Assembly (NCBI GenBank): GCA_013178015.1
Contig: JABLXR010000040.1
Span: forward strand, 1-64,000
DNA from: Anaerolineae bacterium
GTDB lineage: Bacteria > Chloroflexota > Anaerolineae > DRVO01
Direction: 5' to 3'
Length of the DNA stretch: 64,000 nt
The position numbers and the translations under genes were made by a program. This document shows positions 57,081-64,000 of the stretch, piece after piece. Position 1 is the first letter of the stretch, and the number at the start of each line of letters is the position of its first letter. The notes beneath the pieces were generated by a model. It was given only the letters and a program-made list of their open reading frames with translations, was not told where the DNA came from and made no database searches.

Positions 57081-58394
57081 ATGATCATCTCCAGACGCGC
57101 CGATATGGGAGCCCTCTTCTCGATAGTGGTGATGCTGCTGGTCGGGTGCACCAGCGCTACTCCCGCCAGTATCGCGTCACCTACCTCAACGCGACCACGG
57201 GAGAGCCCGCAGTCTCCCGCTCCCCCCGCACGTGCCACGATGGCGCCAACTCCGGCGGCCGAGGTTCGAGAAGTTGTCTCGCCCGTGTCGCCTCTGCCTA
57301 CGCCGTCCGCTTCTCCCACGCGCAGGCCGGCGCCGACCCCCACTCCCACCATTGCCTGGCCCACCTGCGAGAGCTTCCCTGCCACCATCAGCTTCTTGCG
57401 GGACAACAACATCTGGCTCCTGGACGCCCAGTCCGGCACCGAGCGGCAGTTGACCTACGAGCCGGAGGGAATGGGGCTCGGCTATGCGCCCTCACCTGAC
57501 GGGAAGTGGATTGCCTACGTCACCTGGTCTTTCCCCGACTGGGCCCTGAAGCTGGTCTCCACCGAGAGCGGGGAGGTCCGGCTCCTGGAGGAGAGCCGCA
57601 GGCCGCGGATTCCCGGTTCACTAGCCTGGTCCGATGATAGGCATCTCCAGTACCACGTCCTGATAGGGACGGAGTACATCAGCGGGGAGCCCGAGGAGGT
57701 GAGCAGCGTCGTGGTAGTCGACCTGGAGACTGGGGCGCACCGCGAGCTTGCCACTACTACCTTCCACCACCCGTCTCCCGACGGCAGGTACGAGCTCACC
57801 GGGCACTGGTCGCCCGGGGGCTACCTTCTCCCTGAGCACGTGCCCTACCAACTCCTGGACCACAAGACCGGAGAGCAGCGGTCGGTCATGGAGGAACCGG
57901 CGGACTTCCGCGGTTGGTCCCCAGACAGCGAACTCATGCTCTTCAGCTTGAGCTTAGGCCGGGAGTACACATCGTCGCTAGTGGCGATAGACGCAGAGAC
58001 CCTCAACCGGTGCGCACTCACCCCCGAGGGAAAGCGGGCCGGCTGGCCGGCATGGTCTCCGGACAGCGAGAACGTAGCCTACGTGCAATGTAGTCCGGAA
58101 GCGCCTGAGGTAGGCTGCCTGGACCTGGAGCTCTGGATCGCTGACCGCCACGGAGGAAGTCGTCAGCAGGTACTCTCGCGCGACTGCGCGCCGCTTGAAG
58201 GCCGGGTAGGCACGCCTGTGAGCGAGGCGATCTTCCTTCTGGAGCTCCTGTCCTGGACCCCTGACGGGTCGCGGCTCGTGTTCAGCGTGACTCACGACAC
58301 AGGACGAGATCTGTGGAGCGCAAGAGCCGACGGAAGTGGCCTGTGCCGCCTCGCTGCCGGGGCTTGGCCTCACGCCTTGGACTCCGCCGACTGA
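57081..58394 (+). CDS. Beta-propeller (TolB/WD40-like) lipoprotein
   Basis: A 437-residue exported protein. Signal with lipobox LVGC (Cys about 20), a Pro/Thr/Ser-rich linker (about 21-75), then a six- or seven-bladed TolB-like propeller: repeated S-P-D-G/x-K/R motifs (YAPSPDGKWIAYV, RGWSPDSELMLF, PAWSPDSENVAYV, LSWTPDGSRLVF). Such proteins sit on the cell surface as binding platforms. AAGGAGG (57071-57077) fixes ATG 57081; a longer frame back to 56916 crosses the promoter. The next gene, 58 bp downstream, also starts with a propeller, so the two probably work together. Confidence 0.85.
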   Translation: MIISRRADMGALFSIVVMLLVGCTSATPASIASPTSTRPRESPQSPAPPARATMAPTPAAEVREVVSPVSPLPTPSASPTRRPAPTPTPTIAWPTCESFPATISFLRDNNIWLLDAQSGTERQLTYEPEGMGLGYAPSPDGKWIAYVTWSFPDWALKLVSTESGEVRLLEESRRPRIPGSLAWSDDRHLQYHVLIGTEYISGEPEEVSSVVVVDLETGAHRELATTTFHHPSPDGRYELTGHWSPGGYLLPEHVPYQLLDHKTGEQRSVMEEPADFRGWSPDSELMLFSLSLGREYTSSLVAIDAETLNRCALTPEGKRAGWPAWSPDSENVAYVQCSPEAPEVGCLDLELWIADRHGGSRQQVLSRDCAPLEGRVGTPVSEAIFLLELLSWTPDGSRLVFSVTHDTGRDLWSARADGSGLCRLAAGAWPHALDSAD

Positions 58395-58452
58395 TCAGCC
58401 ACTGACATCCGGCCTGAAGGAGTACACACAATGGGAAAGAGGAGTGACGACG

Positions 58453-61400
58453 ATGCGGTCGAAACGATTCGGCAATCGAGTGATCCTGGTCATCCTGACC
58501 CTGTCTCTGCTGTCTCCAGCGCCCGCCGCTGGTGCCAGTCTTGCCCTGTCCACCCGGCACGGCCCGCCTGCGCCGCGCGTCTTCGAGGGCTACGGGGAGT
58601 TTCCGCGGATAGCCACGATTGCGCCATCAGGCGACGAAGGAGCTCTGGGGCTCTACCTCGTTGACGGAGACTCGGCCAGGCTGCTTCTGGACATGCCGGA
58701 CCTCAACTGGGGAGCCGCCACGTTCAGCAGTCAGCTTTCACCAGACGGCAGGCACCTCGCCGCGTGTTTCCGAGGGGGCGACACGGCTCCATCGCAGATG
58801 GATCTCTTCGACCTCGAGGCGGGCAGCCGCACCACGATCACCCGGGGCGCAGGTGAACTGCAAGCGGAGACAGAACCAGAGGGCAGAGCATATGAGGAGG
58901 TCACCTCGGTGGCCTGGTTGGATGATGCCCACTTGCTCTACTCAAAGGTGACCTGGAGCGCTTCTCCCGTCGAGCGAGGGGAGGTGTGGGTCAGCAGTCT
59001 AGACGGCGAAAACCAGAAGCTGCTGGGGACCGGGTACATAAGTCGAGTCCTCGGAGCATCACCGGACGGGCAGACGATCTATGTCACCCGGTTCATCCCC
59101 GGGGAGTGGGACTGGCAGGAGGAGGGCTTCGCCCTGCTCGACGTGGCCTCAGGGCAGGTGCGCTATCTGTGGCCCAAGGAGGACCGATCCACTGAAGCGC
59201 ACTACAGCTTTGAGCTGGTCCGGCTTCCGGATGGCAGCCGTAAGCTGCTGTTCGCCACCGGCCAACGGGTCAGCACGGCGGTCGCCGAGCCACCCGTCAT
59301 ATGGGTGGCAGATCCCGAGACGGAACAGGCTGAGCAGGCGCTCGTCGTTTCCCAGGGCAGGGATCAGGGCAAGTCAACTGCCTATGACCTACCCAGGCAG
59401 TTCCTCTGGTCCCCCGTGTCCTCCGACGAGTTCCTTTATCTGGCGGACGGCGCCGGCCTGGGCGGCATATGGACGGTGGACCTGGCGACGCACACGTCCT
59501 CGCCTGTGCCAGGCACGGAGTCGCTGGGCGACATGGCCGGGCGCATACTTGCCTGGGCTCCTGAAGGGATCGTGACCAAGGACGCAGAGACGCTTCGGCT
59601 TCTTTCGGAAACGGGTGAGCCGATAGGTGAGATCGTGCTCGGGGACTCGGCACCTCTCACCAGTCAGGGCATAGCCGATGCCAAAGTGAACTGGCCCGTT
59701 CCTTTCATACACCAGATGAACGACGTTCCGGAGTGGTTCAACGGGGGCTGGTCGTGCGGGCCCACGAGCATGGTGATGATCCTGGCGTACTTCGGCCGGC
59801 TGGCGAAACATCCAATCACAGTGAATCACGGACAAGGTCCCCACGTGAGCGACTACGGCTTCTATGTCGCAGAGGAGTACTCCCACCAGTGTGGCCGCGA
59901 AGGCCCCCCGTCCTACACCTTCTCAGGCACGGCACCAGTCCCCCCAGCCCCGCCGGGCGAGCCCCCCAACCTTCCAGGCAAGGGAGCTCACGGTCAGTGC
60001 GTGGATGCTGGTGGGGGCGCCATAGCGGGACTCATGTTCCGGTATGCTGAGAGGCATGATGTCGGCCACTACTATCTATACCCGGCCGGAACCCAAGATG
60101 AGGTGAAGCGCCTTCTCGACGCCGGCTCGGTGGTGGCCCTGGGCACCAGGTTGACCACAGCAGGACATATTGTCGTGGCCAAGGGATACTACGAGAGCGG
60201 TGGGACCACCTACTTCATAGTCAACGACCCTAATGTCGGCCAGCGGGACCTCAGCTGGAGCCAGATGGTCGAGGTGAAGCATTGGGTGGCCTATCATGGA
60301 CCACAGGTGTTCCCTCATGTGGAGCGCCTGGCGGGCTCACTAGGCTCAACCCTGCGCGTGGCCAACACCGAACGCGGTGCCTGGCGCTCCAGCCATGTTC
60401 AGGTCTGCCTGCTGAACCAAGATGGTAGCGTCGCCGCCACACCGCAGTTGGCGATAGGCCTGAGCGAAGTGGAGAGCCTTGCCCTAAGCAACGTGTCCGG
60501 AATCTCCGATGGCTGGCAGGGGTCGGCGATTTTGCGAGCATACAATCCCTCCGGTTCTTACAATACGCCGCCCTTCAATAACACTCCTGGGTTCGCGTCC
60601 GCAGTGGTTCACAATGCTCGGCGACACGCCACCGACGGCGGCGCCGTTCTTCCGACCGAGAGAGATGCCTACGAGGGCATTCTGACGACCTATGAAGGAT
60701 CCCTCTCCGGCGGCGGAGTAGGGCCGCAACTGCTATTCCCAAGCGTGCTCCGCAACTACTACGGCTGGTACACCTCGATCTACCTGATGAATGCCGGGGG
60801 CCAGCCGACGAGCGCCACCATCCACTACTACAACGCCGTCGGCGGGTGGCAGGGCAGTGTCACCTACAACCTTCCCCCCTTCACGCGGGTCAGGTGGACG
60901 AACAACGCTGTGGATCGTGGGTCCGCGCGGGCGGTCTCCAGCAACGGGCAGCCTCTGGCGGCTACAGTAGTCCAGGAGCGGGGCTCCGGGGTGTACGCTA
61001 CCTGGTCCATGAGCCAGGAATACCCAGCCTCCAACCGCGGAGGAGACCGTGGCTTCCTACCATCCCTGCTGCGAGACTACTACACATGGACCTCCGCCTA
61101 CGTCAACCGGGCGGTGGACTACTACGTCTCCGGCAGCGCCTACTTCTACCCCAACGGCACCTCAAGGAGCTTCTATCTGGGCAACGGCAACGCCTCGGAG
61201 GAGGTATATCTGAGCGTTCCTGCCCCGACCCCGACCGTAGTGCCGTCGGGATTCCATGGATCTGGTACGGTGGACAAGACCGGGGGTAGTGGTACCGTCG
61301 CCACCGTCGGTCAGCACTCCAACACGCAGACGGCGATGGGTCTGCGTGCACCTGCCGGAGGGCACCGGGAAGTCACGATCCCGTACCTGAACAGCGCCGA

Positions 61401-61674
61401 TGAGACTGCTTCCCTCATAATACAGAATACATCTGCAGCTCCAATCACAATCACGGCGAACTACTACGACGGGCAGAGTGGAAACCTGGAGCTCAGCTAT
61501 CCGCGCTCGGGTATACAGCCTGGTCACTCAGTGGAACTGCTGGTCGGATCCGGGGTGCCGGCTTCGTTCCGAGGCTCAGTGTGGGTACAAGCGCTCGAGG
61601 CCAGGGGCCGGGTCGCAGTGTCGGTACAGCAGAGCCAAGCTAACGACAACGGCTACGGTTACTCCTTGCCGTAG
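58453..61674 (+). CDS. Secreted propeller-C39-like cysteine protease fusion
   Basis: A 1,073-residue exported protein. Signal peptide (residues 1-~28, PAPAAGASLA), a TolB-like propeller (about 40-400), a papain-like C39-type peptidase domain (about 415-630; oxyanion Gln in VPFIHQMND, nucleophile Cys435 in GGWSCGPTSM, His about 572 in TTAGHIVVAKG, Asp/Asn in FIVNDPNVG), and about 430 residues of beta-sandwich repeats, each with a Y-Y-x-W-x-(T/S) start (LRNYYGWYTSIYL, LRDYYTWTSAY). There is no C-terminal anchor. It is probably a surface or extracellular bacteriocin/cell-wall peptidase; target unknown. Confidence 0.85.
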   Translation: MRSKRFGNRVILVILTLSLLSPAPAAGASLALSTRHGPPAPRVFEGYGEFPRIATIAPSGDEGALGLYLVDGDSARLLLDMPDLNWGAATFSSQLSPDGRHLAACFRGGDTAPSQMDLFDLEAGSRTTITRGAGELQAETEPEGRAYEEVTSVAWLDDAHLLYSKVTWSASPVERGEVWVSSLDGENQKLLGTGYISRVLGASPDGQTIYVTRFIPGEWDWQEEGFALLDVASGQVRYLWPKEDRSTEAHYSFELVRLPDGSRKLLFATGQRVSTAVAEPPVIWVADPETEQAEQALVVSQGRDQGKSTAYDLPRQFLWSPVSSDEFLYLADGAGLGGIWTVDLATHTSSPVPGTESLGDMAGRILAWAPEGIVTKDAETLRLLSETGEPIGEIVLGDSAPLTSQGIADAKVNWPVPFIHQMNDVPEWFNGGWSCGPTSMVMILAYFGRLAKHPITVNHGQGPHVSDYGFYVAEEYSHQCGREGPPSYTFSGTAPVPPAPPGEPPNLPGKGAHGQCVDAGGGAIAGLMFRYAERHDVGHYYLYPAGTQDEVKRLLDAGSVVALGTRLTTAGHIVVAKGYYESGGTTYFIVNDPNVGQRDLSWSQMVEVKHWVAYHGPQVFPHVERLAGSLGSTLRVANTERGAWRSSHVQVCLLNQDGSVAATPQLAIGLSEVESLALSNVSGISDGWQGSAILRAYNPSGSYNTPPFNNTPGFASAVVHNARRHATDGGAVLPTERDAYEGILTTYEGSLSGGGVGPQLLFPSVLRNYYGWYTSIYLMNAGGQPTSATIHYYNAVGGWQGSVTYNLPPFTRVRWTNNAVDRGSARAVSSNGQPLAATVVQERGSGVYATWSMSQEYPASNRGGDRGFLPSLLRDYYTWTSAYVNRAVDYYVSGSAYFYPNGTSRSFYLGNGNASEEVYLSVPAPTPTVVPSGFHGSGTVDKTGGSGTVATVGQHSNTQTAMGLRAPAGGHREVTIPYLNSADETASLIIQNTSAAPITITANYYDGQSGNLELSYPRSGIQPGHSVELLVGSGVPASFRGSVWVQALEARGRVAVSVQQSQANDNGYGYSLP

Positions 61675-61700
61675 CGCTATCAGGTGCCGACGAGGAAGCT

Positions 61701-61726
61701 CAGGGGGAGCCGACCGGCTCCCCCTG
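61701..61726 (+). terminator. Terminator after the C39 protease gene
   Basis: CAGGGGGAGCCG and CGGCTCCCCCTG are exact reverse complements around 2 bases, giving an 11-bp stem with a 4-nt loop, followed by TTCTCT. A further hairpin GGGCGCGG/CCGCGCCC lies at 61775-61793 in the otherwise gene-free 312-bp gap. Confidence 0.7.
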
Positions 61727-61986
61727 TTCTCTGAGACCTGGGTCACAATCTGGCGGGCCCGGGCCAGGCAGTAGGGGCGCGGTCTCCGCGCCCGGCAAGA
61801 TGCCGTCCCCGCGCCCGACGTGGAGTGCCCCGAGGCACGCACGCCGCTGGCCTCACTCCGATGCATAGCCCCCCCCTGGCCGCAGGCCTTCAGCGGGCGC
61901 CTTCAGCCGCCCGCGTCCGCTTGAGCGACTTGAGCGACCCTACGCCCCCGGTGTACCATGCGGCCCTAACCCCAGGAGGAATCGCC

Positions 61987-62820
61987 ATGAAGAAGGGCAT
62001 GTGTTGGGGCGGGCTGCCGTCCGGGCTGAGCATCGAGGAGCGGCTGGATCTGGCCGCCAAGGCGGGTTTCGACGGCATCGAGCCGCGCATCGCCGATCCG
62101 GGCAGCGGAGACCTGGTGAACGCGGATTCGACCGACGCCGACCTGGCCAACGTGGTGCGCATGGCCAAGGACCGTGGCCTGGCCCTCTGCAGCGTGATGG
62201 GGGGCGGGGTCTCGGTGCGGGTCTATCCCATCGTCTCCGACGACCCGGCCGTGCGGGCCAAGGGGAAGGACGCCATCCGCCGGGCGCTCAACATAACTGC
62301 CGCCTTGGACGCCGAGGTGCTCCTCCTGGTCCCGCACTGGGTGAACGACGCCGTGCGCTACGATCACTGCTACGACCGGGCCAAGGAAGCCCTGCAGGAG
62401 CTGGGGCCGGAGGCGGAGAAGCTGGGCGTCACCATCGGAGTGGAGAACGTCTGGAACAAGTTCCTGCTCAGTCCCATCGAGTTCGCCCGGTTCGTGGACG
62501 AGGTGGGCTCGCCGGCGGTACAGGCCTACTTCGACGTGGGCAACGTCCTGGTGTGGGGCTACCCCTACCATTGGATAGAGATTCTGAACCAGCGCATCAA
62601 GCGGGTGCACATCAAAGACTTCAAGACCGACATCAACAACGCCCGTGGCTTCGCCCAGCTGCTGAACGGCGACGTGGACTGGCCGCGGGTGATGCAGGCC
62701 CTGCGCGGCATCGGCTACGACGGCTGGGTGACGGCCGAGGTGGGGCTGTACAAGTACTTCCCCATCGAGTCCGTGTACGACACGTCGGTGGCGATGGATC
62801 GGATCTTCGCCCTGGCTTAG
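61987..62820 (+). CDS. Sugar phosphate isomerase/epimerase (TIM barrel)
   Basis: A 277-residue xylose-isomerase-like protein. AAKAGFDGIEPRI is the first barrel signature; metal ligands are probably Glu in VTIGVENVWN, Asp in QAYFDVGN, His in KRVHIKDFK and Glu in GWVTAEVG. It is closest in pattern to hydroxypyruvate isomerase or keto-inositol-type epimerases. AGGAGGA at 61974-61980 supports the start. It stands alone between terminator-like hairpins, so it is monocistronic. Confidence 0.88.
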   Translation: MKKGMCWGGLPSGLSIEERLDLAAKAGFDGIEPRIADPGSGDLVNADSTDADLANVVRMAKDRGLALCSVMGGGVSVRVYPIVSDDPAVRAKGKDAIRRALNITAALDAEVLLLVPHWVNDAVRYDHCYDRAKEALQELGPEAEKLGVTIGVENVWNKFLLSPIEFARFVDEVGSPAVQAYFDVGNVLVWGYPYHWIEILNQRIKRVHIKDFKTDINNARGFAQLLNGDVDWPRVMQALRGIGYDGWVTAEVGLYKYFPIESVYDTSVAMDRIFALA

Positions 62821-62834
62821 GGTGGTACGCCAGA

Positions 62835-62856
62835 GGGCAGGCACAGTGGCCTGCCC
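62835..62856 (+). terminator. Hairpin after the isomerase gene
   Basis: GGGCAGGC/GCCTGCCC, 8-bp stem with a 6-nt loop, with GTGGTA...TACCAC flanks (62822-62827 and 62858-62863) that can extend the pairing. It is 15 bp after the stop. Confidence 0.55.
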
Positions 62857-62914
62857 CTACCACAGCAGACGGGCTGGCGTGGGGGCGGACCGCCGTGCCT
62901 GTCATCTATGGCAA

Positions 62915-62943
62915 TTGCCCCATCGGCGTTGCCCCACTAAGAT
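62915..62943 (+). promoter_or_regulatory. Promoter of a leaderless lipoprotein gene
   Basis: TTGCCC (62915-62920) and TAAGAT (62938-62943) are 17 nt apart; the ATG of the next gene begins 8 nt after the -10, at the expected transcription start, and no Shine-Dalgarno sequence is present. Confidence 0.55.
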
Positions 62944-62950
62944 ACGGGGC

Positions 62951-64000
62951 ATGTTCCCATCCAGTCTCCTCGGGTTCAGCCGCGCTAGGGCCGCCATCGT
63001 TACCGCCGCTCTGGCGGCGCTGGTCCTCTCGGGCTGCGCCCAGGAGGCCGTCCTCTCGGCGGTGGACGCCCAGCCGCGGACCATCACCCCCAATGCCGAC
63101 GGTATCACCGATGCCACCCGCATCAGCTACAGCCTGCGCCGATCGGCCAGGGTCTCCATCTACCTGGTGGATCGGGCGGGGGGGAACCACTACTTCCGGC
63201 AGGAGGCGCGCCGGTCGCCGGGGGACTATCAGGTGGACTTCGGGGGGGTGGTGGACGGGCGCTGCCTCCCCGACGGCGACTACCGACTGGTGGTGGAGGC
63301 GGATCCCCTCGATGGAGGGGGCGGGCCCGCCGTGAGCGAGCTCGACCTGGCCATCCGCGATGCCGACACCGACTACCCGGAGATCATCGGCCTCACGGCC
63401 TTTCCCCAGACGTTCACCCCCAACCGCGACGGCCTGGGAGACCGGGTGCGCATCACATACGACCTGACCAAGCCGGTGACGCGCCTGTCGCTGTACCTGG
63501 AGGGCGCCGATGGTCAGCGCTATACCGTGCCCGAGGACAAGATTCGGGAGTTCGGGGCCGCCGGGAGGCACGAGCACGACTACGACGGCGGCATTGACCT
63601 GGGCGCTGAGCCCCCGCCGGCGGGGAAGTACCGCGTGGTGCTGGTAGTCGAGGATGCGGTGGGCAGCCAGGCCCGGGCGGAGACTGAGCTCACGGTGGAG
63701 CAGGGCGGGGTACCGCGGGCCACCATCGTCAAGTCGGGCGAGGGTATGGGAGTGGAGTGGAGCGCTACTGCCGTGCCTCTGGGTGAGGTGCTGTACTTCA
63801 CCCTCACGGTGCAGAACATAGGCAGCGTACCCATCCGCACCCAGGGACCGGAGCCCGGCACGGTATACGACAACACCCAGACCTACAACAACCTCGGTTA
63901 TTACGTCAGTTCGGGGGCCTTTCGCATCGGGGTCAACTACGAAGGCAACAGCGCCGGCGATCCATATCCTTACCGCTGGCAGCTAGGGCCCACGTCTGAG
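62951..64000 (+). CDS. Exported lipoprotein with FlgD/CHU-like Ig repeats, partial
   Basis: 350 codons are open to the window end. Signal peptide with lipobox VLSGC (Cys about 29). Two domains start with a T-P-N-x-D-G motif (ITPNADGITDATRISYSL and FTPNRDGLGDRVRITYDL), as in FlgD-like or gliding-motility C-terminal Ig folds, each followed by a strand ending D-G-x-Y-R/K-V-V. A different beta domain (ATIVKSGEGMGVEWSATA) starts about residue 255. It is probably a cell-surface adhesion or scaffold protein. The C-terminus is missing. It appears leaderless (promoter ends 7 nt before ATG). Confidence 0.75.
   Translation, partial: MFPSSLLGFSRARAAIVTAALAALVLSGCAQEAVLSAVDAQPRTITPNADGITDATRISYSLRRSARVSIYLVDRAGGNHYFRQEARRSPGDYQVDFGGVVDGRCLPDGDYRLVVEADPLDGGGGPAVSELDLAIRDADTDYPEIIGLTAFPQTFTPNRDGLGDRVRITYDLTKPVTRLSLYLEGADGQRYTVPEDKIREFGAAGRHEHDYDGGIDLGAEPPPAGKYRVVLVVEDAVGSQARAETELTVEQGGVPRATIVKSGEGMGVEWSATAVPLGEVLYFTLTVQNIGSVPIRTQGPEPGTVYDNTQTYNNLGYYVSSGAFRIGVNYEGNSAGDPYPYRWQLGPTSE

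Overview
The window is high-GC bacterial chromosome and most likely comes from a member of the Chloroflexota (Anaerolineae-like). The main pointers are the substrate-binding lipoprotein at 18326, whose linker after the lipobox is of a type frequent in that phylum, a T-box leader in front of thrS in a high-GC genome, DUF4349 and TgpA-type membrane proteins, and many small intergenic palindromic repeats. The phylum assignment is inference; no rRNA gene is present.

Layout. 1-378 is the 3' end of an IS481-type insertion sequence. 788-16666 holds two tail-to-tail pairs of a hybrid histidine kinase and a response regulator (788-4226 and 13309-16666) in mirror-image order. Between them lies a plus-strand locus: URO-D-superfamily protein, PfkB sugar kinase, GH4 glycosidase, a three-gene sugar ABC importer without its ATPase, and an MttB-type methyltransferase homologue.

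16912-31953 is a run of 14 plus-strand genes with short or overlapping junctions: DegT/StrS aminotransferase, a second sugar ABC importer (lipoprotein and two permeases), two amidohydrolase-fold proteins (the first lacks the metal ligands), a second DegT/StrS aminotransferase, a glycerol-dehydrogenase-like enzyme, a transglutaminase-fold protein, a kelch propeller, a TIM-barrel isomerase, a C45-type N-terminal nucleophile hydrolase, a polysaccharide-deacetylase-fold protein and a nucleotidyltransferase-like protein. It looks like uptake and processing of an amino- or N-acyl-sugar or cyclitol; the substrate cannot be read from sequence.

32355-56674 is mainly housekeeping: tRNA-Val directly followed by a T-box leader and thrS (no TGS domain), polyprenyl-phosphate sugar synthase, DUF4349 lipoprotein, gatB, glutamate dehydrogenase, a TgpA-like membrane transglutaminase, an S1-domain protein, clpC, radA, ftsY, prfB with a programmed +1 frameshift, gyrA behind a LexA-type operator, a phosphoesterase and uvrA. 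57081-64000 encodes cell-surface proteins (a propeller lipoprotein, a propeller-C39 protease fusion, a lipoprotein cut by the window end) and another sugar isomerase.

Most unusual are the duplicated kinase/regulator modules, whose regulators appear to combine a sigma-region-4-like HTH, a degenerate histidine-kinase ATPase-like domain and a receiver, and a palindromic repeat at 39527-39824 whose hairpin shows compensatory change between copies.
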